From Byssochlamys sp. IMV 00236 (taxonomy: Eukaryota > Ascomycota > Eurotiomycetes > Eurotiales > Thermoascaceae), in NCBI GenBank assembly GCA_001931875.2, contig MSJH02000126.1, forward strand, positions 1 to 35,605: DNA of 35,605 bases, given 5' to 3'. Shown piece by piece: positions 1-10,406 of the stretch. A program made the translations under genes and the position numbers. Positions within the stretch are counted from its first letter, which is position 1. Every line of letters starts with the position of its first letter. The notes below the pieces were generated by a model, which did no database searches, was not told the origin of the DNA, and saw nothing but the letters and a program-made list of their open reading frames with translations.

Positions 1-10
1 CAAAGAAACC

Positions 11-14
<4 letters not shown>

Positions 15-45
<31 letters not shown>
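15..45. repeat. poly-A homopolymer at window start
   Basis: About 31 consecutive A residues lie 14 bases from the left end. A similar tract closes the right end, so the window edges probably coincide with assembly breaks at homopolymers. Confidence 0.9.
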
Positions 46-47
<2 letters not shown>

Positions 48-565
48 GCTTCATCTCTCGACTGTTGTATATGGATTAACAGACACGAACACGGTAATCC
101 AAACACCAATTCCTGTAGTAATGAGGAAGGAGTCATTGTTTTTTATACAGCTTGAATAACTAACTACGAAATGAGCCTATGCTGCCTTGATCATTACAGC
201 TTAAACATACCAAGAATGCTGCTTGTTCACAACCTTTCTGATATTAAAGAATTTCACTAGACTCTACCTATCTTGATCTCCCATTTTTAACTTGAAGACG
301 GTTCCTGATATCTTTTAAATTTTACCAAGCGCCTTTATATAAATCACGGAATCTTTCATTTTGTCCTATAGAATATAAACTTATATATCACGTCATTAAT
401 CACAGAAACATAAGGCTTGAGCAATATATTCATTCAATCCTATAGTCATACAGAATTTGTTCTTAATTTACGTGATGTTATAAAATACAAAAATACCCAT
501 TGACTAAACACTTTCAAGCACAACCTTTACAGTCTATGGATTAAAATTTTATTAAGAAAAAAAAG
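46..565. other. 3' flank of the cyclin gene, no gene seen
   Basis: No reading frame or RNA gene is recognisable in about 520 bases. The right edge holds the minus-strand polyadenylation hexamer AATAAA (548-553), 12 nt beyond the cyclin stop codon, so part of this stretch may be its 3' UTR. Confidence 0.6.
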
Positions 566-3058
566 CTAAACGTCTTGAAATTGCCTAAGGTAAAAATAGG
601 CTGCTGCAAATTCAGAGCACTTGACATTTACATTCCAGTCAAGATACTCCAAGTAATGTACCTCCATTTGATTTCTACAAGATAAAACGCGATTTTTTTT
701 TAAAAAAAAAAAGAATATAAACCGTGTCTCTTTTTTCCCTTACATTGTCTTGGTTGGTACATCGGGAAACATTTGTGGGTAATCCGAGTTGTAAATCGAG
801 CAGTCTTCCCAGACTTTTGCTGCGGTCAAGATGGACAACATCAACAGTCGCTGCCAGTTACCATCAAAGAGACATTGACCAGATATCGACAACATTCGCT
901 TGAGATATATGAACGAAATGATAGCGTGTTCAGAGCTCAACTAAATGGTAATGTTAAAAAGATTATTCAAAATTAAAATAAAAACTTACACTAGCTCGTT
1001 CAAAGATATTAGCCATCTCCATAAAGAGATCTGTCCACTCTGTCAATGGCTCTGCTTCCCACATGTCATCTTCATAAGAAATTTCAGGCGATATAAACAG
1101 TGGATCGCACTCGAAATTTCCTTCGTAATGATTCTTCTGGATCAGTTCGTATAGAGCCAACGCAACGCTACATGTTTTTATTGTTATTATAAAAAGAGAA
1201 GATCACAGCCTGCGCCATACCTCTGCAGGGTAACTTGGCTCTTGTCCACGTCTTGCTGCTCCTCGTGGAAAGTTTTTTGCCACACCAGGTCGTAGTCCTT
1301 GAAGGATGAGTAGGCAGATATCGACCTCTTGTAAAGCGCACCATCGTCGATATCCACCATCAGTTGCTTCACCTTCTTCCTCGGAATCTTGTGCTCCTGG
1401 CTGTGACTGCCATCAATCTTCACATAAGGGACGGCGTCTTGAAGCCTTATGTCCACTTCTGTTTGACTATGTGGGACCCGGATGTTGTTACCAATGGCTG
1501 CATGGAAAGTAGGCGGGTTCCAGATGGAGGAGGAGACATTGCGTTTATCTGAAACCAGCCTAAGATGCATGCCATAGTATTCATTACCATAATCGTCACC
1601 ATCGTCATTGCCCTCACCAGCGCCAAAATCACCACCAACGCCAAAACCAGCACCAACACCAAAGTCACCACCAGCATCAAAGCCATCGCCAGCAACAAAT
1701 CCATCATCGAGGTCTTCATCTTCAGTGTCCTTGCTGCTGAAGTACTCCTGATATTCTTCAGAACGCTTCCAGATGTCTTGCATCAACTGGTCCACAGAGG
1801 AACGCTTTTCAGGAGAGTATCCCTTAACGGTTTCGCTGTCCAAATGCTCGGGACCACCATATGGACTGCCACAGCTACTTCCGCTTTCACTGCCATCATC
1901 TGCCATTGCCGGGTCGACGTAATAGTCCATGTAGGAGAAATCTCCAGCAAGCTGACGAGCTTCGAATTCATCAAAGAAGGAGGCATTGTCATCACCGGGC
2001 CCATCATCAATCGCTCCTCTCGATTCGTACAGGCTGCTTCCTTCCAGAGACAAGCGACAAGGTGAAGGAAGGGGATAAGGGCCACCATTGGGCCAAAAGA
2101 CAGACCAGCCAAACTCAGAAGGAGCATAGTAAGATCCGTCATCGGTAATTTTTGGCTCCCAGGAATGACGAAGACCGACCCTATCGAATGCTTCCCGGAC
2201 ATTCTGCTTCTCCTCCTTCCACTCGCGAACAAAGCATCGAAGTTCTTGGAAAGTGTTGAACTTTCTCCTTTGAACCATAGCCTTGATGTGGGGCGTAAGA
2301 GGTTGCTTGATATCATTCTATATTGTAATATAACTTGTAAATAAAATGATGATAATTTTCCGAATGAAACTTACAAAAACGAATTCCAAATATTCCGAGT
2401 CGCTGAGGTCAATGGGGCCAGAGATGGGATCAACACAGGAAAAGGATCTTTGAGGCGCCTTGCTTGATCTCTTAGCAAATGCGTTCTTAATCTTTGAAAA
2501 GAAAGTTTGAACTTTTGCTTTCAATGCTTTTTTCTTGGAGGAGGGATCGGCAGTGGTTTCAGATTCTGTAGAAGGTGAATGTTCCTCTGAGGATGAATGA
2601 GTAGGCTCTGCATTATCAGAACAAGCAGGTTCAATATCGGAGCACTCTATAAATGTGCTGCTGGGATGCTTGCTGCTTTCATAGGAGCGAATGTCAGATG
2701 AGCTCTTAACGGAAGAAGTCTCTAGACATGTCGAAGGAAGTTCATAAATTCCCGTACAGGCAGCCAGCTGCTCCTTGTTGGGTTGAATGCTATTTGATAT
2801 GACATCGGAAAATTCCTGAGGCTCGATTTTATTTCCAGTTTTGAAAAAGCGAGAGTTCTTGCTGTTATCGAATGAAGTGCTGGAAACGTTCAAGGCATGC
2901 TTCATATTCCAGTATTGGATGAGAGCTTGAACATCCTTGACAGTATCTTCAGAAAGGCTTTTATGAAACACCTTGTTGATCTTCAGCTTTTCTTGAAGTT
3001 CTACGATGGTGGAGGATTTGAATATAGGTGCGTTCATCTTAACAGGAAGAGAAGACAT
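566..3058 (-). CDS. cyclin-Y/PHO80-like cyclin, five exons
   Basis: Model: exons 3058-2375, 2317-1221, 1167-990, 940-744 and 674-566 (755 codons, 754 aa). All introns are GT-AG and 49-69 nt, and phases agree. A Ser-rich, Lys-rich N-terminal region is followed by an acidic stretch with Gly/Asp/Phe repeats, then a cyclin box at the extreme C-terminus. Family signatures read across exon joins: SVALALYELIQ, then EHAIISFIYLKRML, ILTAAKVWED and NQMEVHYLEYLDWNV, the order seen in cyclin Y and PHO80-type cyclins (Lys of AAKVWED retained). Such cyclins activate PHO85/CDK14-16-type kinases; partner and process are not visible here. The start is the ATG at 3058; an in-frame upstream extension to 3295 is hydrophobic and looks like leader sequence. 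The last exon is only 109 nt and easy to miss. Confidence 0.85.
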
Positions 3059-4395
3059 TAGAAATTCAAAAAGAAATTGATAAAGAAGAAAGAATATAAA
3101 AAAAGAAATTCTCCTTAAGTACGAAATATGAGGAATTTGTTGAAAAACGAACTTGTCAAGGCCAAATAGGCGTATGGAGGACCTTTTTGCTGCTTTGTTT
3201 CTGTTGCCATTATTTTTCTTGCTCAATTTACTGCAAAGATAAATTCTCCTAAATATGTGGGTCGGCACCATATTGGAAATTGACAACACCAACAAGGAAT
3301 GAAGGAAGCCTCTGTATGGTTAAATCTTTCAAATGCTAGGAGGTTGCATGTTAAGCTTATAGAGTAAAGGCTGATATAGATCTTATCACATATTTAGGTT
3401 GATCCATGTTCAATTAAATACAAAATGGACGATATATGTTTGTATGTTAATATCGTATTCTAGAAAACAAGGACTAACCGTCAACTTATCAATGCAGATT
3501 CAAAATGCTCTAGTAATCTTTTTGACATCATGTCTTCTAATGCTTAAATCAGTTTATGAGGTGCTTCATTTGGGCGCGTTTTGCTATTTTTAGAATTAGC
3601 ATGTACTCCAATCAAGTATATACAAATTATAAGCAAGAACTCTAGACAATACCCTATGAGTACTAGTCTAATGCAATACATTTTTTGATGGCACACTTTA
3701 AAAGTGATAGACTTTCGATTGACATTATACATAAGATTTTAATCTAGTTCTCTCTACTCCAGGGAAGATACCTCGTTTCTGTTTGATCCGGAATGGAGAT
3801 TTACCGTATCCATTTAAAACAGTCGAGCAGAGGATATTGTTTTATATATTCTCCATCCAAGACAGATCAGAAACGAAAACAATTGAAAAGAGAGTGAAGC
3901 CTTTAAAGAGCCTTTTGTCCGGAGTGAAGTAGTCGAGGTTGTAAAGGATAGTGTAGCTACCGGCCAGTGTAGGTCTTATGAGAACGTGATTTAGAGGAAA
4001 TGAGGTGTTGAGTAATATGCTCAAATGATCAGACATAACTTTAGATATTATAGGCTGGAAACAGTGAATGGAACGAGTTTTCGCTGAGGGCTGATGAGGA
4101 TGTCGAAATCTGATTTTTTAGCAACAGCAATGCAGCCGGCCAGGTCAACGACTGCATTGCTTATCCCAGTTACCAAGCAAGAGACGATCAAACCCCTAGT
4201 ACACAGATGCAGTCTATTTTTACGCGTTTCACTTTTTGTTTAAAATCGAGAGCGCGCTATATAAATATTTGTTTATGATGGAGCACGTAGAATAGAGACG
4301 TGGTGCATACATATCCTATTAGGTACGGTCACTCAAAAATAAGGATGGTTAAAGCAGCTAATTTTATTTTTGTTTGATAATCATGTAACCCAAGC
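3059..4395. other. intergenic stretch between cyclin 5' end and aconitase 3' end
   Basis: About 1.3 kb with only short open frames (the longest are about 65 codons) and no recognisable protein family. It must contain the cyclin promoter and the aconitase 3' UTR. The only structure seen is the hairpin at 4126-4161. Confidence 0.55.
4126..4161. repeat. perfect 10-bp inverted repeat (hairpin)
   Basis: AGCAATGCAG (4126-4135) and its exact reverse complement CTGCATTGCT (4152-4161) are separated by 16 nt. It lies about 235 bp past the aconitase stop, so it may be in the 3' flank of that gene or be a small decayed repeat. Confidence 0.7.
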
Positions 4396-6902
4396 TTAAG
4401 CGGCCTGTTTAGTTTGCTGCTCCTTCATGTAGTTAAGACAACTACCGTGTTTAAACCATTCGATTTGGCTAATAAAGTATTCGAATTAGATAGACTCATA
4501 AAAGATTTAACAAGACTTACCCAGAGTTGAAAGTGTGATTCAATTTGATATCAGTGGTAGATCCATCTTTCTTGTGCACACGAAGAGTAAGAGGCTTGCC
4601 TTCCTGGAAATCGGTCAATCCAAGAATATCAACCTTATCTGTAGGATCAATCTTGTTGTAATCTGCGGGATTAGCAAAGGTAAGAGGAAGCATACCTTGC
4701 TTCTTCAAGTTGGTTTCATGAATACGAGCAAATGATTTTGTAATGATGGCAGCACCATTTAAATAACGTGGCTCCAAGGCAGCGTGCTCACGGGAACTTC
4801 CTTCACCATAATTTTCATCACCAATGACGACCCATTTGACACCTCTCTTCTTATAGTCACGAGCGACGTCAGGGACAGCACCATGCTCATGAGTAAAGAC
4901 ATTCTCAACGCAGTTCATCTTGTCATTAGCAGCGTTTACAGCACCGATGAGCATGTTGTTGGAAATGTTGTCGAGGTGTCCACGGTACTTAAGCCATGGA
5001 CCGGCCATTGAGATGTGATCAGTTGTGCACTTGCCTTTAACTTTGATCAAAATCGGAACATCTTTAATGTCCTGACCATTCCACTTCTCAAAAGGCTCCA
5101 AGAGCTGAAGACGGTTTGACTTGGGGTCGACCTTGACTTCTATTTTAGAGGAATCTGCAGGGGGAGCCTGATATGTGTTCAGTCCGGGATCGTAGCCCTT
5201 GGGTGGTAATTCATTACCACTAGGAGGATTCAATCGGAAAGGCTTTCCGTTTGCGTCGGTTAAGGCATCTGTAAGAGGATTGAATGTCATGTCTCCGGCA
5301 ATGGCTAAAGCAGTGACAATTTCAGGTGAGGCAACAAAAGCATGGGTAGCAGGATTAGCGTCGTTACGACCAGTGAAGTTTCGGTTATAAGAAGTGACAA
5401 TGGAGTTCTTTTCACCCTTCTTGACGTCTTTACGGTCCCACTGGCCAATGCAAGGACCACAGGCGTTAGCCAAAACTACACCGCCAACATCGGTAAGCGT
5501 ATCTATGATGCCGTCGCGTTCGATAGTAGCTCTGATTTGCTCTGAACCAGGCGTGATGGTGAACTTGGACTTGGCCTTCAAGCCGTGATCAGTGGCTTGT
5601 TTAGCGATAGAAGCAGCACGGACCATGTCTTCATAGGAAGAGTTTGTGCATGAGCCAATCAGGCCAACCTTGAGTTCTTGTGGCCATTCATTTTCCTTCA
5701 ACACATCTTTAAATTTGGAGATAGGAGTAGCAAGATCAGGAGTAAAAGGACCATTCAGATGAGGTTCGAGTTTATCCAAATCAATTTCGATCAGTTCGTC
5801 ATATTGGGCATCTTTATCAGCTTTCAAGTTCTCAGAGAAGGATTCTGCATATTTTGCAATTTCAGCACGGTTTGTTGCCCTGAGATAGTCAGCCATACGC
5901 CTGTTGAAAGGGAAGAGGGAGGTGGTTGCACCGATTTCGGCGCCCATGTTACAGATGGTACCCATACCCGTACAAGAGATCGTATCCACTCCAGGGCCAA
6001 AGTATTCAACAATAGCACCTGTTCCTCCCTTGACGGTCAAGATACCCGCGACTTTCAAGATGACGTCCTTGGGAGCAGTCCATCCTTGCATCTTACCATG
6101 CAATTTAACACCAATAACTTTGGGACATTTAAGCTCCCATGGTACACCTGACATGACGTCAACCGCATCAGCACCGCCTACACCCACGGCTACCATACCA
6201 AGGCCGCCAGCGTTAGGTGTATGCGAGTCGGTACCGATCATGAGACCACCGGGGAAAGCGTAATTTTCTAAAATGATCTGATGAATGATACCAGAGCCTG
6301 GTCTCCAAAAGCCTATGCCATATTTTGCAGTACAAGTTGCCAAAAAGTCATAGACCTCCTTGTTAATATCAATAGCACGAGCAAGATCCTTATCGCCACC
6401 CACTTGAGCTTCAATCAAGTGATCACAGTGGACTGTCGTTGGCACGGCCACTTTGGGTAAACCAGCAGACATGAATTGCAAAAGCGCCATTTGAGCCGTT
6501 GCATCTTGACAGGCAACACGGTCAGGTCTCAATCTCAAGTATGATTTACCGCGTTCAATATCTTGACTCTCAGGTTCATCAAGATGGCCATACACAATTT
6601 TCTCAGAAAGTGTTAACGGGCGGTTTAATCTACACTTGTGTAAATGGTGCTTATAATTGAAGCCTTTTTTGCTTTTTAATTTACCTTCTTTTGACTACTT
6701 TGAGATTATCTTCAATGCGTTGATAGTTGATATATTTGTCATTTTCAAAATTGGACATGGCAACCTTTTGGGAAGCCCAAGTGTAAGAACGTGTCGACAG
6801 GGCTGACTGTAAACGAAAAAGAGCATAAGTTATTAAACTCCTCTTCTAATGCTTAATATCTACCTTTATCGTCTTTCCTAAGAATGCTCTCTTGGCAAAC
6901 AT
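4396..6902 (-). CDS. ACO1: aconitate hydratase, mitochondrial
   Basis: Model: exons 6902-6864, 6806-6685, 6629-4521 and 4468-4396, giving 780 aa, about the length of yeast Aco1. It converts citrate to isocitrate in the TCA cycle. The N-terminus ([13 protein letters not shown], then SALSTRS) is basic and hydroxylated like a mitochondrial presequence, and the mature part begins near [15 protein letters not shown]. The 4Fe-4S ligands are visible as [11 protein letters not shown] (Cys about 381) and ACGPCIGQW (Cys about 444 and 447). Other aconitase signatures are [11 protein letters not shown] and [15 protein letters not shown]. The final 73-nt exon encodes [19 protein letters not shown] and replaces an in-frame stop that lies inside the last intron. 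Introns are 52-57 nt. No defects are seen, so it should be functional. Confidence 0.97.
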
Positions 6903-7719
6903 TTTGCGGTTAGGAAGTCAATAAGAGAGAGGGGAGTTGTATAGACTAGAAAAAAGAAAAAGAAGAAGAAAAAAGGAGGGAAAACTATCGAATTTTCTCC
7001 CATATTAAAGTTTTATGCAGAAGGGAAAAAACAAAGCGCGTATTTGAAATTCCGCTGTGTCATGGTTTATTGTTTGTTTAAAAGATGTCCTATAGTTAAA
7101 TAAAAGACAAGCTTCAACTAGTATATGTGCATTGCTGTAAGCATTTAAAGGAATGCTAGATTACACGCGTGCACATCTTATAAATAATAGCTATTGTCTT
7201 TATCTTGAAAAATTTTGCTTGAAAAGACAAAGTAGAAGGGCAAGCCTTCGTCCTGTAGCTGACTCGATTTTTGTAAGTGACTTGGGTTTTGTCATGACGA
7301 AATATGTATATAAACACAAAGGTCTTTGCAGAAATTACGCTATGATCTAGAACTTTCGATAAAAGAGCAGCCAAGTTAATATAAAGCTAAAGACTAGGTA
7401 AGAAAATTGGCCAACCATAACCCAATACATTTAGTGAAAACGCAAGGCAGCAATCGCTTGGTCAGGGTACAAGTAGTAGTTGGTCAATTATAGGAGAGCT
7501 AAAGTGATATTTTGCATGTCAGCAGGGATTCTGTTTAATCTCAGCTTGTTATTACGATTAAGAAGGATTTTATTTTATAATAATTTTTAATGACCGATGA
7601 GCACAAAGCATCTTCATGCTGTATTGCTCGGGTTAGGTTGCAGTGTTAAAAGGGATGAAAAACCCTTTTGAGATTAAAGAGAAAACGCAAAATTGTTATG
7701 TACTAGGGATGATAATTAA
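6903..7719. other. aconitase promoter and flank, no gene seen
   Basis: About 0.8 kb. The first 100 bp upstream of the aconitase ATG are strongly purine-rich on the plus strand (pyrimidine-rich on the coding strand), typical of a fungal 5' leader. Short frames near 7150-7370 show no family similarity and overlap each other on opposite strands. Confidence 0.5.
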
Positions 7720-8241
7720 CTATTTGAAAAACTTTTGCTGAATATAGCAAAGGCGTTTGACAAAGGGTTCACCAAGTTGGTTTGAAGCTTCAAGGAACTG
7801 AGCGTGAGCTAAGTAGTCCATTTCGAGTAATATTGCACATATGGAAGGCTAACGAATGAGCCAGGCATTGGTTGATTTTCTCGCTTTCCTGGTAAGGAAT
7901 GTTGGTGGTAAGAGGTTCAAAAGATAAGAAAGTGGATTGGCAATAGATTTGGGCATCTGAAGGCGGTTGTGCATATCTAAACAAGAGAAACTATGCTGAC
8001 GTGAAAAAAGCTCATTTGGGTGAAAGGGGTAGGCTTGGGGTTTACCAAGAGGCAACCAACCTGGTCGCCATCTCGCACAACGGGGCCGTTCACTTCTTGT
8101 CATTGGTATCCGAAGAATGGGGTCAACAATTAGATCATTACGGCAGTGGGACAGAAGTTTAGCATGTTTTTCTTGGAGCTTTGCATGGTAGTTGTCAATC
8201 AAGAACTGTCTTCGTTTTCTAATAAAATTACTACGCGACAT
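7720..8241 (-). CDS. hypothetical protein, gene model uncertain
   Basis: The reading frame starts at ATG 8241 with MSRSNFIRKRRQFLID and stays open to 7849. Its N-terminal half is basic and helical in composition. A spliced model also fits: exons 8241-8046, 7976-7854 and 7808-7720, ending in HAQFLEASNQLGEPFVKRL, 135 aa, phases consistent. The second intron would use a weak GTTAGC donor, and a competing frame at 7790-7984 is also open, so the 3' half is unsure. I recognise no family. Supporting context: if the transposon at 8322-9829 is removed, this ATG lies about 135 bp from the FMP46 ATG in divergent orientation, like the divergent pair near 32.3 kb. It could instead be a decayed gene. Confidence 0.35.
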
Positions 8242-8291
8242 AGTTTCAAGGTGTTCATTGCTGATGGATGTCCATAAAGGTGATTTGGATA

Positions 8292-8322
8292 TTAAAGTGC
8301 GAATACTGCACTCGCACTTTAA
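8292..8322. repeat. 11-bp perfect inverted repeat at the transposon's left edge
   Basis: TTAAAGTGCGA (8292-8302) and TCGCACTTTAA (8312-8322) are exact reverse complements with a 9-nt spacer. The right arm ends at the first bases of the transposon terminal repeat, so the palindrome may predate the insertion or have been its target. Confidence 0.75.
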
Positions 8323-9829
8323 AATTCAGACACTAAATCAGACACTTCAGCTAATTGACATTAATGTGGAAAAGCATTATATAAAAGCAAATGAGATGGT
8401 CATGAATGAAACTCAGGCTAAAGAAATGGTCGGAGAAATGTATCTGGATAAAGATTCTGCATTTACTTATGGTAAACTGCTGTTATTGGCTGATGATAGA
8501 ACCGTGTCCCAAGAAATGGAAGACAATATTGTACATGAGGATGTACAACTTGTGCCTGAAGATAATGATAGTAACAAGGCTCTCTCTTACAAAGCCTATG
8601 GCCTTGAGAATATCAAGCGATTCATTCATCTTATGCAGGAAGAGGGTGGTTCTATTGCGGAGCACGCGAAAGCTTGCTTCATTCCGCACTCTACTGCATA
8701 TGAAATACTAAAGCAATGGAATGAGAGCGATGGAACTGTTATTTCTGTCGGTTGCATGAAACAGCCCTTCAAGAACAACGGGACTCCCAAGACAAATGAT
8801 TCCAAGCTAACACAAAAGCATACACAGTTCTTCATAAGTTTGGTTGATCAAAATCCGTGTATTACAGTAAACACGGCAAGAGAACAGCTCTGTAACATGT
8901 TTCAAAGTCTCAGCATATCTGAAGGCGGCTTAAGGAAACCCATGAAAGAGAAAATTAGGCTATTTTTGAAAAATTCAAGTATTTATACTATGAACAAAAC
9001 CATTGAGCTTCCTTACAAGATAACGACAGAATGGAAAGCGGCTGGATTTGATTTTCAAAAGAATTGTATGTTCATCAATGAAGTCGGATTTAATTCTCAT
9101 CAAATTAGGAGTAGGGCTTGGTATGTTAAGGGTACTCCAGCACAGGTAAAAGTTCCAACACAAAAGAGTATCAATCTTAGTATCGTCGGACGCATTTCTC
9201 CATCTGGGGCCATTAGCTTTTCCAAAATCGAACCTTTGAAGCCTAGCGACGTCACTAAAATTGAGAAAGAGTTTCCTATACCTGAAAACAAGAAAAGAAA
9301 AGCAAAGATCAATGAATCTTTTAAAACAAAGGTCAAGAAAGGCGCAACAGCGTACCATATCGTAACTTTTGTTCGAAACATCAAGGACGCTTTGGATAGA
9401 CATGATAAAAAAGGATTTTTATCTTCATGGATAACTGCAGGATTCATCATTTTTATTATGAAGTAGAAGCCATCCAAAGTCGTGGCTATATGCCTTTGTT
9501 TATGCTATCTTACCATTTCTTAATCCAATTGAAGAGCGTTGGCCTAAAATTACAGCCATGTCAGAAGGGAATCCACTCTCCTCATTGGATACTTTAACTC
9601 CCAGAATTCAAGCAGCTTGTAGAAGCGTTACCACAGAAGATTGTCTTGGATGGACCAAAAAGGCTTCTGGGATAGATGTCTCGACAAAGAATTAGGTCTT
9701 GCTTGATTGAATATCTTTATCCTTTTTTTTCATTTGTCTGAATAATTTATAGCGTATATGAAATAATTTTTTCAGCTGTCTGAATATAAATTTTTATTCG
9801 TCCGAAAAAAAACCATTTGTCTGAATTTA
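8322..9829 (+). mobile_element. decayed Tc1/IS630-like transposon
   Basis: The left end reads AATTCAGACACTAAATCAGA just after TTTA, and the reverse complement of the right end reads AATTCAGACAAATGG just before TTTA-like host sequence. This gives short terminal inverted repeats bounded by TA, as expected for TA-targeting Tc1/mariner elements. Subterminal copies of TGTCTGAAT occur near 9737, 9779 and 9819, and CAGACAC copies at the left end; these may be transposase binding sites. The single internal gene is a broken transposase. End positions are accurate to a few bases because the two ends differ by one A. Confidence 0.75.
8396..9695 (+). pseudogene. Tc1/IS630-type transposase, frameshifted
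   Basis: The frame is open from ATG 8396 to the stop at 9464-9466, then continues in other frames to 9695. It carries a helix-turn-helix-like N-terminal part (SIAEHAKACFIPHSTAYEIL) and a DDE/D core. The first catalytic motif reads FINEVGFN where the family has an Asp (FIDEAGFN-like), so the catalytic residue is Asn. The second Asp is present in MDNCRIHHFYYEVEAI, but in a shifted frame (about 9427). The third motif FLNPIEERW is in yet another frame (about 9516). With two frameshifts and a lost catalytic Asp it cannot encode an active enzyme. ATG 8396 is chosen because upstream codons of the long frame lie in the terminal repeat and host DNA. Confidence 0.85.
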
Positions 9830-9885
9830 AAGAGCTTGTTATTAATTTTCACAAATTGAGCATTATTTTTCTTTTTCACTGCGCT

Positions 9886-10287
9886 ATGTCATTCAGACCA
9901 CCACGTTCGTTACCTATTCTTACGTTATTCCATAATGTCAAATCGGATAATTCTAGAGCGGCTTTAAGGCTACTACAGAGTCGACAAAAGAATGCAGATG
10001 GAGAAGAAAAGTATCGTATCGATGTCATGGATGAATACAAACAACCCATAACAGACACACAATTAAGACAAGTAGCAAGCTATTTGGGAAGCAAGACGCC
10101 ATGGAAAGATATGCTGTTACCTGAAGCAAGTCAAATCATTGATAATGCACAAGATGCGTTCAAAATAATCAAGGATAAACCGGAAGTGCTTCGATGTCCT
10201 ATCGTGGTTGACTGGGAAAGAGGAAGAGCAGCAAGTGGAATTAAAGGATTAGAGGATATTGAAAAATTGATTAATGAAAGAAAATAG
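9886..10287 (+). CDS. FMP46: FMP46-like mitochondrial redox protein (DUF1687)
   Basis: Intronless, 133 aa. It resembles the Fmp46/DUF1687 family of thioredoxin/ArsC-like putative redox proteins of fungal mitochondria, whose reaction is not established. The N-terminal LPILTLFHNVKSDNSR and the C-terminal EVLRCPIVVDWERGRA are the recognisable blocks; the Cys in the second block is the only one and is the likely redox residue. The ATG at 9886 is preferred: the upstream frame to 9817 starts inside the transposon terminal repeat. The transposon ends only about 57 bp upstream, so transcription may now start in or at the element. The gene is convergent with the kinase, with 119 bp between stops. Confidence 0.8.
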   Translation: MSFRPPRSLPILTLFHNVKSDNSRAALRLLQSRQKNADGEEKYRIDVMDEYKQPITDTQLRQVASYLGSKTPWKDMLLPEASQIIDNAQDAFKIIKDKPEVLRCPIVVDWERGRAASGIKGLEDIEKLINERK

Positions 10288-10406
10288 TGATGTTTTCCGA
10301 ATGTTTATTTATTTGTTTATGTTTGTATGTATAAAAATATGTACTTTACTATTTACAAAAAAGAAATTGTTATTGTTTTCTATTATTATTATTGTTGTTG
10401 TTGTTG

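Noticed and set aside
1565..2065. 166-codon plus-strand frame opposite the cyclin exon
   Set aside because: It lies wholly antisense to the cyclin coding exon, has repetitive Thr/Ile/Ala composition from the Gly/Asp repeat, and matches no family.
3842..4036. 64-codon minus-strand frame
   Set aside because: Not similar to a known family and isolated; the neighbouring frames are closed.
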